Below are positions 18,990-27,981 of a stretch of 64,000 nucleotides of DNA, one piece after another; the stretch's first letter is position 1; each line of letters starts with the position of its first letter. This DNA is from Anaerocolumna sedimenticola. Its GTDB lineage: Bacteria; Bacillota; Clostridia; Lachnospirales; Lachnospiraceae. A program made the position numbers and the translations under genes. The stretch is taken from contig NZ_CP048000.1 in assembly GCF_009931695.1 (NCBI RefSeq), positions 990,501 to 1,054,500 of the forward strand, in the 5' to 3' direction. The notes under the pieces are model-generated. The model saw nothing but the letters and a program-made list of their open reading frames with translations, was not told where the DNA came from and did not search any database.

Positions 18990-19466
18990 CTATTGCTCAT
19001 GTACCATCATGATAAGCTTCTCGTTGTCAGTTATTTTAAAACCACAGTGTTCGAAAAGCAGTTGCCCCTTTTGTGTAGCATGTAAGGTAATCCTGTTATG
19101 TTGCTGTTTTATCGCTTCATTAACACACATAGATGTAAGCGTTTTCCCAATCCCATTTCTCCGATACAGAGGAGTTACAAACATATTTTGTATGTATGCG
19201 TTTTTTCCATTCGGAAGCTTTCTGCCGGGTAACACAGAGTACAGGCAAACTGAGCACGATCCAACAAAAACGTCACCGTCAAATGCTAAAAATGCAAAGA
19301 AAGATCCGTTTGCTATACCATCTTCCATATAATCTTTATTACTTTGGTATAATAATTGTCTCACATCGTCCGTCATCGCACCAGAATCTTCTTCCAGTAG
19401 ATTTATTCGGGTATTGACCAACAGCTCCACATCTGATGCAATTGCTTTTCTATAAGTAATATTCAT
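18990..19466 (-). CDS. GNAT-family N-acetyltransferase
   Basis: A 158-residue acetyltransferase. NAYIQNMFVTPLYRRNGIGKTLTSMC near residues 88-112 contains the acetyl-CoA pyrophosphate-binding RRNGIG loop (motif A), and HATQKGQLLFEHCGFKITD near 135-152 is the usual C-terminal motif B. The start has GGGGGTGA eight bases upstream. The acceptor substrate cannot be told from sequence. Confidence 0.85.
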   Translation of the reverse strand: MNITYRKAIASDVELLVNTRINLLEEDSGAMTDDVRQLLYQSNKDYMEDGIANGSFFAFLAFDGDVFVGSCSVCLYSVLPGRKLPNGKNAYIQNMFVTPLYRRNGIGKTLTSMCVNEAIKQQHNRITLHATQKGQLLFEHCGFKITDNEKLIMMVHEQ

Positions 19467-19493
19467 TGACTTTCACCCCCTTACTTTAACATT

Positions 19494-19661
19494 CCAGTTG
19501 TCACAGTTCATCTTTTTGGGGCTGAACCGCTGCAAATGAAACACGAAAAATATGCATACCACATAATTTCCCACACATATATCTCGTGTTTTCTATGACT
19601 TTCGCTTCGCTTCGTTCACAAAAACACCTCACTGGTACCATAGATTGAACTGTAACTCTGG
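19494..19661. repeat. 168-bp element with imperfect inverted ends and an inner hairpin
   Basis: CCAGTTGTCACAGTTCATCT at 19494 is matched, inverted, by AGATTGAACTGTAACTCTGG ending at 19661. Inside, GAAACACGA (19538-19546) pairs with TCGTGTTTTC (19574-19583). It fills most of the 19467-19745 gap and has no coding potential. It shares ATAATTTCCCAC-like and CTTCGTTC...TCACTGGTA words with the structures at 7888 and 8979. Confidence 0.5.
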
Positions 19662-19685
19662 AATCATTATAATATATTTAAACTA

Positions 19686-19718
19686 TTGACGAAATAGATT
19701 GAATTTGATAGAATCTAT
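19686..19718 (+). promoter_or_regulatory. LysR gene promoter with overlapping T-N11-A dyad
   Basis: TTGACG at 19686-19691, 17-base spacer, TAGAAT at 19709-19714. The dyad ATAGATT-N11-AATCTAT (19694-19718) is of the classic LysR-type form and covers the spacer and -10, which fits negative autoregulation. Confidence 0.55.
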
Positions 19719-19745
19719 CAATAATGTTGATACCAGGAGGCCGCC

Positions 19746-20624
19746 ATGGAATTGATATATTTTAAAAGCCTTTTATGTTTGTGCGAATTAGGTAATTATT
19801 CCCAAACCGCAGATGTATTAGGATATTCCCAATCCAGTATTTCCACACATATTCAAAAGTTAGAACAAATATACGGGGGAAAAATTATCTGCCGCAAAGG
19901 TAATTGCTTAGTATTAACCTCTAAAGGAAAAATTATCTATCAATATGCTAAAAAAATATTAGATTTAATGGAAAAGATGGATAACGAATTGCGAATCCAT
20001 GAAGTAAATGAAATTAACATCGGTACAATAGAATCCATAGCCTTATATTATTTACAAGACATTATTGAAGCATACAAAATCAAATACCCTCAGATCACCT
20101 TTCACCTATCGATTGAAGATGAGAACATCTTGTTAACGAAACTGATTCAACAAAAATTGGACTTTATTCTAGTCTTCAATAAAGAATTAGCAATTGATGG
20201 AATAAAAGTGTATAAAGTTAAAGAAGAAAACCTGTGCTTTGTATATCATTCAATAGCCAATACCGATTCGAACGTTCTAAATAAACTGGAAGAACAACCA
20301 CTCCTGCTGACCGGTGAAGAATGTCCTTATCGAAAGGCTTTACTTGCCGACTTTGCAGAACATGGGCAGAAATATCATATCTCTATGTCATTAAGCAATG
20401 TAGATACAATAAAGCGTCTAATTTTAAATGATTGGGGCGTAGGTTTTCTTCCGCAATTCACCATCAAAGGAGATAAGAATTTAGGAATTATTAAGTATAA
20501 AATGACAAGTCCTTTTTATATACAGCTCATGTGCTACTCAGAATTAGAAGATTACATGGAATTCCAGGATTTTGTCGAAATAACAATGGCATCAATAAAT
20601 GATATACATAAACACGAAACATAA
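19746..20624 (+). CDS. LysR-family transcriptional regulator
   Basis: A 292-residue regulator with the N-terminal LysR winged HTH (residues 1-60: FKSLLCLCELGNYSQTADVL, then YSQSSISTHIQKLEQIYGGK) and a C-terminal substrate-binding domain of periplasmic-binding fold (INIGTIESIALYYL, FILVFNKELAIDGIKVY, LILNDWGVGFLPQF). AGGAGG lies just before the ATG. It is followed 36 bp later by a small cupin gene in the same direction, and an isochorismatase-like gene faces it, so these two are the likely targets or partners. The effector is unknown. Confidence 0.9.
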   Translation: MELIYFKSLLCLCELGNYSQTADVLGYSQSSISTHIQKLEQIYGGKIICRKGNCLVLTSKGKIIYQYAKKILDLMEKMDNELRIHEVNEINIGTIESIALYYLQDIIEAYKIKYPQITFHLSIEDENILLTKLIQQKLDFILVFNKELAIDGIKVYKVKEENLCFVYHSIANTDSNVLNKLEEQPLLLTGEECPYRKALLADFAEHGQKYHISMSLSNVDTIKRLILNDWGVGFLPQFTIKGDKNLGIIKYKMTSPFYIQLMCYSELEDYMEFQDFVEITMASINDIHKHET

Positions 20625-20660
20625 AAGCAGCAAAAATCTATTAAAAAAGGAGAAACAAAA

Positions 20661-20993
20661 ATGGATAACATATTTCCTGAGCCTATAACAAAACTGCCAG
20701 TTGCAGACATGCCTTTTACGAACTACGAAGCTTATATTTCTCAGTCTGAAAACCACCAAATTATTTTTATGAAGTTTAACGAAGATATTGAATTGCCGGA
20801 ACATTCCCATGAAAGCCAGTGGGGTATCGTTCTTGAAGGCAAAATCGAATTAACCATTAATGGTATAACGAATATTTATACCAAAGGGGACAGATATTTT
20901 ATTGGAAAGGGTATAAAGCATTCCGGCAAAATTTACTCTGGTTACGCCGATATGACTTTCTTTAACGAAAAGAATAGATATAGCACCAAATGA
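20661..20993 (+). CDS. Small cupin-domain protein
   Basis: A 110-residue cupin with motif one around ELPEHSHESQWGIVLEGKIELTING (residues 44-68) and motif two around GDRYFIGKGIKHSGKI (76-91). The metal-binding His/Glu pattern is largely kept. AAAGGAG precedes the ATG. It is in the same transcript as the LysR regulator and ends only 19 bp from the converging hydrolase gene. Possibly a sensor or isomerase for the compound controlled by LysR; this is inference. Confidence 0.75.
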   Translation: MDNIFPEPITKLPVADMPFTNYEAYISQSENHQIIFMKFNEDIELPEHSHESQWGIVLEGKIELTINGITNIYTKGDRYFIGKGIKHSGKIYSGYADMTFFNEKNRYSTK

Positions 20994-21012
20994 ATATAAG
21001 TCCCACCTGCAA

Positions 21013-21555
21013 TTATAGTTTAAATTCACTCCCCTTTATTACTTTTGCGAACATCCCGTTTAAAGAAGCCATAAAAGATTCGTGAACAACCTTTGCAGGG
21101 ATTGTTCTTCCGTTATAACTCAGATCTTTTGTGGTACAGGCATCATCTATTAATGTAACATTGATTGCATAGTCCTTACATGCCCTCACGGTTGTATCAA
21201 TGCACATATGACTCATCATACCACAAATGACAACATCCTTTGTTCCAATTTGCTTTAAAATATCGGAAAGATTGGTTTCAAAAAAACTATTCGGTGTATG
21301 TTTAACCACAAGGTATTCATTTTCTAAAGGTGTTAGCTTGGGGTGGATTAATACCCCGTTTGTGTTTGGCAAAAAAAATGTCGCACCAGCCCGGTTGTTT
21401 ATGTGTTGAACATGAATAACCGGATATTTTTGTGTTCGAAATATTTCCAAAATATATTCTACTTTAGCCAGAGTATCTGAGGAATTCCAGAGTACGGATT
21501 TTCCACCTTCAAAATAATCATTTTGCACATCAATAATAATTAACGCTTGTTTCAT
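21013..21555 (-). CDS. Isochorismatase-family cysteine hydrolase
   Basis: A 180-residue hydrolase. The catalytic triad is recognisable: Asp in ALIIIDVQNDYFEGG near residue 10, Lys in YLVVKHTPNSFFET near 85, and Cys in VICGMMSHMCIDTTVRAC near 116-118, preceded by the usual cis-peptide Gly-Met. Family members include nicotinamidases and N-carbamoylsarcosine-type amidases as well as isochorismatase; the sequence looks most like the general amidohydrolase branch. ATG at 21555 is used because the GTG three codons upstream lacks a better ribosome site. Confidence 0.85.
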   Translation of the reverse strand: MKQALIIIDVQNDYFEGGKSVLWNSSDTLAKVEYILEIFRTQKYPVIHVQHINNRAGATFFLPNTNGVLIHPKLTPLENEYLVVKHTPNSFFETNLSDILKQIGTKDVVICGMMSHMCIDTTVRACKDYAINVTLIDDACTTKDLSYNGRTIPAKVVHESFMASLNGMFAKVIKGSEFKL

Positions 21556-21616
21556 AATTCTCACTTCTTTCTGAATTTTTTAATTTTTTTAACGAATAAC
21601 ACGAAAGATTGCAAAT

Positions 21617-21640
21617 AAGACTATGGAAAACCATAGCCTT
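21617..21640 (-). terminator. Possible terminator of the arabinofuranosidase gene
   Basis: AAG.CTATGG pairs with CCATAG.CTT around four A. It lies 32 bp beyond the abfA stop; TTATTT follows on the minus strand. Confidence 0.4.
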
Positions 21641-21671
21641 AAATCGTTACCACAACGGGCTGCTGCTAAAC

Positions 21672-23146
21672 TCATAAATTAATTTCGAAATGCAATACAC
21701 TGCAAGGCGGAATTACAAAGTCCAGGCCGTTGTCCGTAATTTCAAATTCTGTAAATTCTTCCGTATGTACATGATCCGGATTCTCAAAAGTATTATAAGC
21801 ATCCATCTTATTGGTTAATATTTCTGCTTTAACACCGGTTACTTTTCTGTCAACCAGTATACTGTTAATACTATAGGACTGGCTTACGGATAAATTATTA
21901 AGAGTAATATGTAATCTTCCGTCCTCATCTACGGAAGCGGATTCATAAAGATTAGGAACCTTTGCTTCTTCCTGGCCTACTTCTTCCGTATCAATATAAC
22001 TGTCTACCAAAGTTGCATCCTGATGGCATTTATACATGTTAAAAACATGGTAGGTGGGGGTTAACAGCATCTTATCCCCTTCCGTCAGAATTACGGATTG
22101 CAGTACATTAATGAGCTGTGCAATATTGGCAATTCTAACACGGTCACTGTGTTTGTTAAAGATATTCAGAGTGATACCTGCCACTAACGCATCCCGCATA
22201 GTATTCTGCTGATATAAAAATCCCGGATTAGTTCCCGGTTCCACATTAAACCAGCAGCCCCACTCATCCACCGCTAAAGCGATACGTTTATCCGGATCAT
22301 ATTTATCCATGATTTTACTGTGTCTGGTTACCAGTTCTTCCATATATAAAGCTTTCTTTAACGTGATATACCAGCCTTTTTCATCAAATACGGTTGCCGA
22401 ACCTTTATCTTCCCAGTTCTTTTCAATGGTATAATAATGCAGGGAAAGAGCATCCATATAAGGAGAAGCCATCCTCATAACCGTATCACACCATTCATAA
22501 TTATGGTCATTAGGACCACAGGCAATCTTAAAAAGGCGGTTATCACCGTAATTCCTGCAATAAGTCTGATATCTCCGATATTCGTTGGCATAATATTCAG
22601 GAGTCATATTACCGCCGCAGCCCCAGTTTTCATTACCTACGCCGAAGAATTTAATTTTCCAGGGTTCTTTTCTTCCGTTTTTTTCCCTCAAGTCCGCCAT
22701 GGGAGAAACCCCGTCAAAAGTCATATATTCAATCCACTCAGACATTTCCTGAACCGTACCGCTTCCAAGATTGCCGTTTATGTAAGGCTGGCATCCGATC
22801 TGATCACATAACTCCAGAAACTCATGGGTACCAAAGCTGTTATCCTCCAATACTCCGCCCCAATGGGTATTAATCATTTTCTTACGGTTTTCTTTAGGCC
22901 CAATACCATCCATCCAATGATATTCATCTGCAAAACACCCCCCGGCCATCGAAGCAGCGGCAGCTTCATCTCCTTAAGGGCATTCACTACATCTGTTCGC
23001 ATTCCATTTTTATTTGGAATCTTAGAGTTTTCTCCAACATACAATCCTTCATAAATACATCTTCCTAAATGTTCGGAAAAATGCCCGTAGATTTCTTTAT
23101 TAATCCTGGATTTTTTGTTACCTGCATAAATAACTAACTTACTCAT
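21672..23146 (-). pseudogene. abfA: GH51 alpha-L-arabinofuranosidase, single-base frameshift
   Basis: No signal peptide is present, so the enzyme acts in the cytoplasm on arabino-oligosaccharides, releasing L-arabinose. The N-terminus ([34 protein letters not shown]) is in one frame. After the six C at 22938-22943 (G on the coding strand) the frame changes to [14 protein letters not shown]. In the repaired 491-residue protein the acid/base Glu is in [11 protein letters not shown] (about 173) and the nucleophile Glu in LAVDEWGCW (about 295), close to positions known for GH51. The C-terminal beta domain is intact. One missing G explains the break, so the gene is probably functional in the organism. 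Confidence 0.9.
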
Positions 23147-23258
23147 ACCGTACCTCCAATATTAGTTTTAGACATTTCTAAAATAATTTACACGTTATTG
23201 AACTTACCAATATTCTACTATACCGTATGAATTTTGTCAATGGAGTATTGTGTTACGA

Positions 23259-24082
23259 TTAATCATAGATAAAACGAACCGCCTTATCAATCCAGTCGGA
23301 TGACATATGACTCTCTCCGTATTTTTTATCACCGTATACCAGGTAATTTCCCAATGAAAGACCATGGCTGCCGCTTTTATAGATATGAAGTTCCGTGGGT
23401 ATCTGATTCTCAATTAATGCAGATGCAAACAGCATGGTGTTTTGCACCGGAACCACCGTATCATCATAGGTATGCCAGATAAAGGTCTCCGGAGTATCTT
23501 TTGTAACCTGTTTTTCCAAACTGTTAAATTCCAGCCATTTTTCATTCTCTTTCTCCTCCCCCAGTAAATTTTCAAAAGAACCCCGATGGGCATATTCTCC
23601 GCTCGTAATGACAGGATAAGATAGTATTAATTTGTTTGGTTTTAATTTCTCCGGTTCTATATCCAACAGCTTAAGAATATATTCATTATTCCAGAATACA
23701 CCGGTGGAAGCGGCCAGATGCCCTCCGGCAGAAAAACCGCATACACTGATATTATCAGGGTCAATATGATATTCTTTTGCATGGTCTCTTACATATAAGA
23801 CCGATAACAAGGCTTCACATAAGGCAACCGGAAAACGGACCGGTGCGACATGGTATTCTAAAACAAATGCACAGATTCCCTCAGAGATATATTTAAGGGC
23901 AACCGCTTCATTCTCACGGTATGAGGTAAATTGATAACCCCTCCCGGCAGAACCACCACCGCAGGATGCAGCCTGTCTATGTCTATCTCCTGTGAATTAT
24001 CGGGTATGTAACAGCTAAGGGTTACCGGCTGTTCCGGTGCATTTTCTAAATTAGTTTTGATTTCCGTGGTAAAATATTTCAT
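23259..24082 (-). pseudogene. Alpha/beta-hydrolase esterase (acetyl-xylan esterase-like), single-base frameshift
   Basis: The N-terminal part ends HPAVVVLPGG at a run of four C (23938-23941), where a fifth base would give the expected oxyanion-hole sequence PGGGYQFTSYRENEAVALKYISEG. The following frame contains the nucleophile elbow CGFSAGGHLAAS and the late motifs TPETFIWHTYDDTVVP (Asp) and SGSHGLSLG (His). The repaired protein has 274 residues, normal for the BD-FAE/carboxylesterase group. Its place beside abfA suggests removal of acetyl or feruloyl groups from arabinoxylan fragments inside the cell; this is inference from context. Confidence 0.8.
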
Positions 24083-24112
24083 TGTAATTCTCCTTTCTCA
24101 TTATGCCTAAAC

Positions 24113-24288
24113 AGGTAATTGCGAAACTATTTAGTTTTCTGAATATACCATGCAATTAATACGAATTTCATAGCTTCAGTTGCCCTCTGGGACAGATTTG
24201 GCTCTAAAATTGTATTAATTGCATGGTATATAAACACAATATTTGAGTTTCGCAATTGCATATAAACCTAAATAGGTAATTACGAAAC
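24113..24288. repeat. 150-bp palindromic intergenic repeat, copy A, plus a terminal fragment
   Basis: Begins AGGTAATTGCGAAACT (24113) and ends inverted AGTTTCGCAATTGC (24246-24259). Inside, ATATACCATGCAATTAATAC (from 24143) is mirrored by GTATTAATTGCATGGTATAT (24212-24231). A further terminus, AGGTAATTACGAAAC, follows at 24274-24288. The remainder of the 24083-24597 gap shows no gene, only AT-rich sequence. Confidence 0.8.
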
Positions 24289-24597
24289 CAGATCAATTAT
24301 GGATTAATAAATCATCCCTGGTCTTTCATTGGAAATATTATAGAAAAAGTATAGCACTGTATTATATATTCTTCAATAAATGTCGATGATTTTTAAATAA
24401 AATGGTTTAGAATTTATTTTTTGCTAAAATAGTACTATATTTTTTATGAAACATGGGTTAAAATAGAAGCAAGTTTAACTGCCCCGGATTGTTTGGCGGT
24501 AACATAATCACTAGTACGGCCTTACATAAGTTTCGAATCAGTGCGGGATATTTGCACTGGGACAAGGCTAATAAAATATTACTTGGAGGTTTTTAAC

Positions 24598-25473
24598 ATG
24601 TTATTTGGTGCTTTAGAAGCCGGCGGTACTAAAATGGTACTGGCTATCGGCAATGAAAATGGTGAAATTCTTGAGCAGGTATCCATTCCTACAGAAACTC
24701 CTTCTATAACAATTCCTAAAATAATTGAATATTATAAAGGCAAAGAAATTGCAGCTCTGGGGATTGGATCCTTTGGTCCCATTGATTTAGATAAAAAATC
24801 AAAAACATATGGATATATCACTTCTACCCCCAAATTGGCATGGGCTAATTATGATCTGGTAGGCAATATTAAAAAAGAACTGCCTCTTCCCATAGGATTT
24901 GATACGGATGTAAACGGATCCGCACTGGGGGAAGCCACCTGGGGAATAACGAAAGACGTAGAGTCCAGTATTTATATAACCATCGGTACCGGAGTAGGTA
25001 TCGGCGTATATCTAAACGGCGGATTGTTACACGGAATGCTTCACCCGGAGGCAGGACATGTGCTTTTAAGCAAACATCCTGATGATAAATTCGAAGGTGT
25101 ATGTCCTTATCATCCCAATTGCCTCGAAGGTTTAGCGTCCGGTCCTTCCATTGAAAAACGCTGGGGTAAAAAAGCAATTGATTTAAAGGACAATCAAAAA
25201 GTCTGGGAAATAGAAGCTTATTATATAGCTCAGGCATTAGTTGGTTATATATTAACGCTATCTCCTCACAGAATCGTATTAGGGGGCGGCGTTATGCATC
25301 AGGAACAGTTATTTCCTCTTATTCGCAGCAAGGTAACCGAATTATTAAACGGTTATGTAAGGACTTCCCAGATTAATGATATGGAGCACTATATCGTTCC
25401 TGCCGCTTTAAATGATAACCAGGGGATTATGGGATGTATCCAGTTAGCTAAAATGGAATTACAAAATAAATAA
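24598..25473 (+). CDS. ROK-family sugar kinase (fructokinase/mannokinase, GmuE-like)
   Basis: A 291-residue ROK kinase. The ATG at 24598 follows TTGGAGG and gives the proper start MLFGALEAGGTKMVLAIG (phosphate-binding loop). An upstream in-frame GTG at 24541 is not needed. IGFDTDVNGSALGE supplies the catalytic Asp, ITIGTGVGIGVY the second phosphate loop, and HPEAGHV...CPYHPNCLEGLASGPSIEKRW the zinc site typical of the fructokinase/GmuE branch. It phosphorylates a hexose in the cytoplasm; with the mannosyl-glucose phosphorylase locus in the same window, fructose or mannose are the likeliest substrates. Confidence 0.87.
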   Translation: MLFGALEAGGTKMVLAIGNENGEILEQVSIPTETPSITIPKIIEYYKGKEIAALGIGSFGPIDLDKKSKTYGYITSTPKLAWANYDLVGNIKKELPLPIGFDTDVNGSALGEATWGITKDVESSIYITIGTGVGIGVYLNGGLLHGMLHPEAGHVLLSKHPDDKFEGVCPYHPNCLEGLASGPSIEKRWGKKAIDLKDNQKVWEIEAYYIAQALVGYILTLSPHRIVLGGGVMHQEQLFPLIRSKVTELLNGYVRTSQINDMEHYIVPAALNDNQGIMGCIQLAKMELQNK

Positions 25474-25477
25474 ATTT

Positions 25478-25543
25478 AAGGGCTGCTGCAAAACCTATTT
25501 CTTTGAAGATATTCAAAGAAGCAGATTTTGCGCAGTCCTTTTA
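25478..25543 (+). terminator. Long hairpin terminator of the ROK kinase gene
   Basis: AAGGGCTGCTGCAAAACC...TTCTTTGAA pairs with TTCAAAGAA...GATTTTGCGCAGTCCTTTT across a five-base loop, with few mismatches, ending in TTTT. Confidence 0.75.
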
Positions 25544-25585
25544 AATCAGGCTTTTGTTGGATGAACCATAGATGTAATAAAATAA

Positions 25586-26017
25586 TCAAATATACTTTCT
25601 GACCGTATCCCAATTGGGCTCCCATTCCTTTAAGATAATACTTTTGCATCCGATTGCCAAATGCAGTTCATTATCATCCCACCTGTCACCAATACCTGCA
25701 ATGAAATCATTTTTATCTTTTAATTCTAATACAATTTTCATTCTTTCTTCCTGATTTTCCCCTAAGTAAACTTCACCCTCCGGAAATCCAACTTTCTTAA
25801 GCCATTTTCTTGTTATATCAACATAAGAATCAGGTCGTGCTCCAATATAAATAAGCTTGTATTTTGAAGATAATTCTGTCATACATTTAAGACTTCCCCC
25901 CGTAGGCAAATCGCTTAAAATATTATCCTCCGAATTAAAATACGGCGTATCAACAAATTGAATGCGGTTCCTCTGGTCACAAATAGTTCCATCAATAAAA
26001 ACAAGAACAGAATACAT
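25586..26017 (-). CDS. HAD-like protein lacking the nucleophile aspartate
   Basis: The ATG at 26017 follows AAAGGAGATGATATA; upstream in-frame codons have no ribosome site. The 143-residue product has a HAD-like order of motifs: VLVFIDGTICDQRNR near the N-terminus, YIGARPDSYVDITRKWLKK near residue 65 (motif II/III region) and FIAGIGDRWDDNELHLAIGCKSII near 110 (motif IV acidic pair). In active HAD phosphatases motif I reads DxDGT; here the first Asp is Phe (FIDGT). It may be a non-phosphatase HAD or a ligand-binding derivative. Monocistronic. Confidence 0.6.
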   Translation of the reverse strand: MYSVLVFIDGTICDQRNRIQFVDTPYFNSEDNILSDLPTGGSLKCMTELSSKYKLIYIGARPDSYVDITRKWLKKVGFPEGEVYLGENQEERMKIVLELKDKNDFIAGIGDRWDDNELHLAIGCKSIILKEWEPNWDTVRKYI

Positions 26018-26215
26018 TATATCATCTCCTTTAATAAGATTTATATTAAACATATTATACCATATGGTGCGCTAAAATCAAACATTTGTTCTTGCCGTCA
26101 GTGAGTTTCGATATTCTCTATTAAGGTGTTTTAAAAGGATTTTTAAAATAAAAACCAATAATTCAAAATATGCGTTTATAATTACGGTGATAAACATATA
26201 ATACTCTCATTACCT

Positions 26216-26248
26216 AATGATACCCATTATCATTTTATTATAATGATA
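26216..26248. promoter_or_regulatory. Three alternating AATGATA half-sites upstream of the dlt-like operon
   Basis: AATGATA at 26216-26222, its inverse TATCATT at 26228-26234 and AATGATA again at 26242-26248. The arrangement and sequence resemble Fur-type boxes (TGATAATNATTATCA), and a Fur-family gene lies at 35261. Binding is inference. Confidence 0.4.
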
Positions 26249-26263
26249 AATTTTAAAGTAACT

Positions 26264-26322
26264 AGGTAGTTGTGAAACTATTTCATCTTTTTTGTTACAA
26301 TAACCTTGTTTCGTAATTATCT
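26264..26322. repeat. Short copy of the AATTGCGAAACT intergenic repeat family
   Basis: Begins AGGTAGTTGTGAAACTAT and ends with the inverted CTTGTTTCGTAATTATCT. About 60 bp, like the copy at 15729. It lies 28 bp before the transglutaminase start, so it would be in the operon leader or promoter. Confidence 0.6.
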
Positions 26323-26349
26323 ATTTAAGGTATTTACATGGAGGTATAC

Positions 26350-27981
26350 ATGTATAGAAGACATAAACATAAAACAACCGCTATCTATCTTATTTTGTTA
26401 TTCTGTGTTGTTGCCACAGCCATAGGAATATTCATTTACCTTTCCTTCCTACCAAAAGTAAAAAAATCCGTAACCCTGGAAGCAGGAAGCACAATGTATG
26501 ATGTAACGGAATTTTTAAAAGGTAAAAATAATAGCGCCTCTTATGAAACCGATATTTCTTCCCTGGATCTTGACACACCGGGAGCCTATGATATCAGAAT
26601 AAGGGTCAACGGTAAACTATATACTTCTAAATTAATTATTGTTGATACCAGGCCGCCTGCTGCTACCGTAACCGATCAGGCAGTTCCTAAAGGCTCTGAA
26701 ATAAAACCGGATACTTTCCTTACGGGTATTCGTGACGTTACCAGTGTAACGGCCGCTTATAAGACACAACCGGATTTTATTAAGACCGGAGTACAGCCTA
26801 TAATCCTGGTTCTCACCGATACCAGCCGGAACCGGACTGAACTGCCTGCTACCCTTACCGTACTGGATATGAAAAATAAAGTACAAATGGAAGCCGGCTC
26901 ACCTGCTCCTGATATAAAGGAATTTTTAAATACGACCGACTATAAGCTTTCCTATGAAACCGATGTGAATAAATTAAATTTAAATAAGCCGGTTATGTAT
27001 GATATCAAGATTAAGGCAGATAATAATATCGTAACCTGTAACCTTGAAGTAACTGACACAACTCCGCCATCAGCCGTACCCGTAAACCAGGTAATCTGGG
27101 CCGGAGAAAGCATTGACGCAAAATCTTTTGTTAAAGATATAAACGATGTTACTGATGTTGCCGTATCTTACAAAGTACCTCCTGACACCACAAAAGAAGG
27201 TGTTTTAAGTATTATTATCTTATTAAAAGATACCAGCGGGAACCAAAAAGAACTGACAGCTAAACTAACCGTAAAAAAAGATACAAAGGCTCCCGTTATT
27301 GTTGGTGCCATGGATAAGACCGTTTATATCGGTGATAAAGTTTCCTATAAAAATAATGTAACCGTAACGGATAATAAAGATAAGGATATCTCATTAAAAA
27401 TTGACAGCAGTAAAGTAAACTTACGGAAAGAAGGTTCTTATCCGGTGATTTATACCGCTGCGGATTCAAGCGGTAATAAAACCAAAAAAACCATTACCGT
27501 AACAGTAAAAAAATATTTAGTAGATAAAAATATTCTGGATAGTCTGGCACTAAACATTCTTAATAACATTATCGATTCTTCCATGACCAAACGCGAAAAG
27601 GCTTATGCTATCTACAAATGGACAAAAGGGCATATTGCTTATACCGGTCATTCCGATAAAAGCGATTGGATAAAAGAAGCTTACAATGGTATTAAAAATG
27701 GTGTGGGAGATTGTTTTACCTATTTTGCACTATCCAAAGAATTATTAACCCTCACCGGAATCGACAATCTGGATGTAATCAGGGTCGGAGGCACAACAAG
27801 GCATTATTGGAGTATGATTAATACCGGTGACGGCTGGTATCATTATGATTCCTGCCCTAATAAAGACCATAAGGATTCTTTTATGATGACAGATGCTAAG
27901 TTGGAACAACTCTCCCGTGAAAGGGGTAATAACTATTACAACTATAATAAAGATCTGTATCCGGCTACACCCGAGGAATAA
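26350..27981 (+). CDS. Membrane-anchored transglutaminase-like protein with Ig-like repeats
   Basis: The ATG at 26350 follows GGAGG. The 543-residue product has a basic start and one transmembrane helix (residues about 10-32), two tandem repeats of about 135 residues (SYETDISSLDLDTPGAYDI and SYETDVNKLNLNKPVMYDI mark equivalent places), a DUF5011-like Ig domain (TKAPVIVGAMDKTVYIGDKV), and a C-terminal transglutaminase-like domain. Its papain-type triad is visible: Cys455 in GVGDCFTYFA, His485 in RHYWSM and Asp500 in YHYDSC. It should act outside the membrane on peptides or wall polymers. Its stop overlaps the start of the racemase gene (TAATG), so it belongs to the dlt-like operon. Confidence 0.8.
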   Translation: MYRRHKHKTTAIYLILLFCVVATAIGIFIYLSFLPKVKKSVTLEAGSTMYDVTEFLKGKNNSASYETDISSLDLDTPGAYDIRIRVNGKLYTSKLIIVDTRPPAATVTDQAVPKGSEIKPDTFLTGIRDVTSVTAAYKTQPDFIKTGVQPIILVLTDTSRNRTELPATLTVLDMKNKVQMEAGSPAPDIKEFLNTTDYKLSYETDVNKLNLNKPVMYDIKIKADNNIVTCNLEVTDTTPPSAVPVNQVIWAGESIDAKSFVKDINDVTDVAVSYKVPPDTTKEGVLSIIILLKDTSGNQKELTAKLTVKKDTKAPVIVGAMDKTVYIGDKVSYKNNVTVTDNKDKDISLKIDSSKVNLRKEGSYPVIYTAADSSGNKTKKTITVTVKKYLVDKNILDSLALNILNNIIDSSMTKREKAYAIYKWTKGHIAYTGHSDKSDWIKEAYNGIKNGVGDCFTYFALSKELLTLTGIDNLDVIRVGGTTRHYWSMINTGDGWYHYDSCPNKDHKDSFMMTDAKLEQLSRERGNNYYNYNKDLYPATPEE

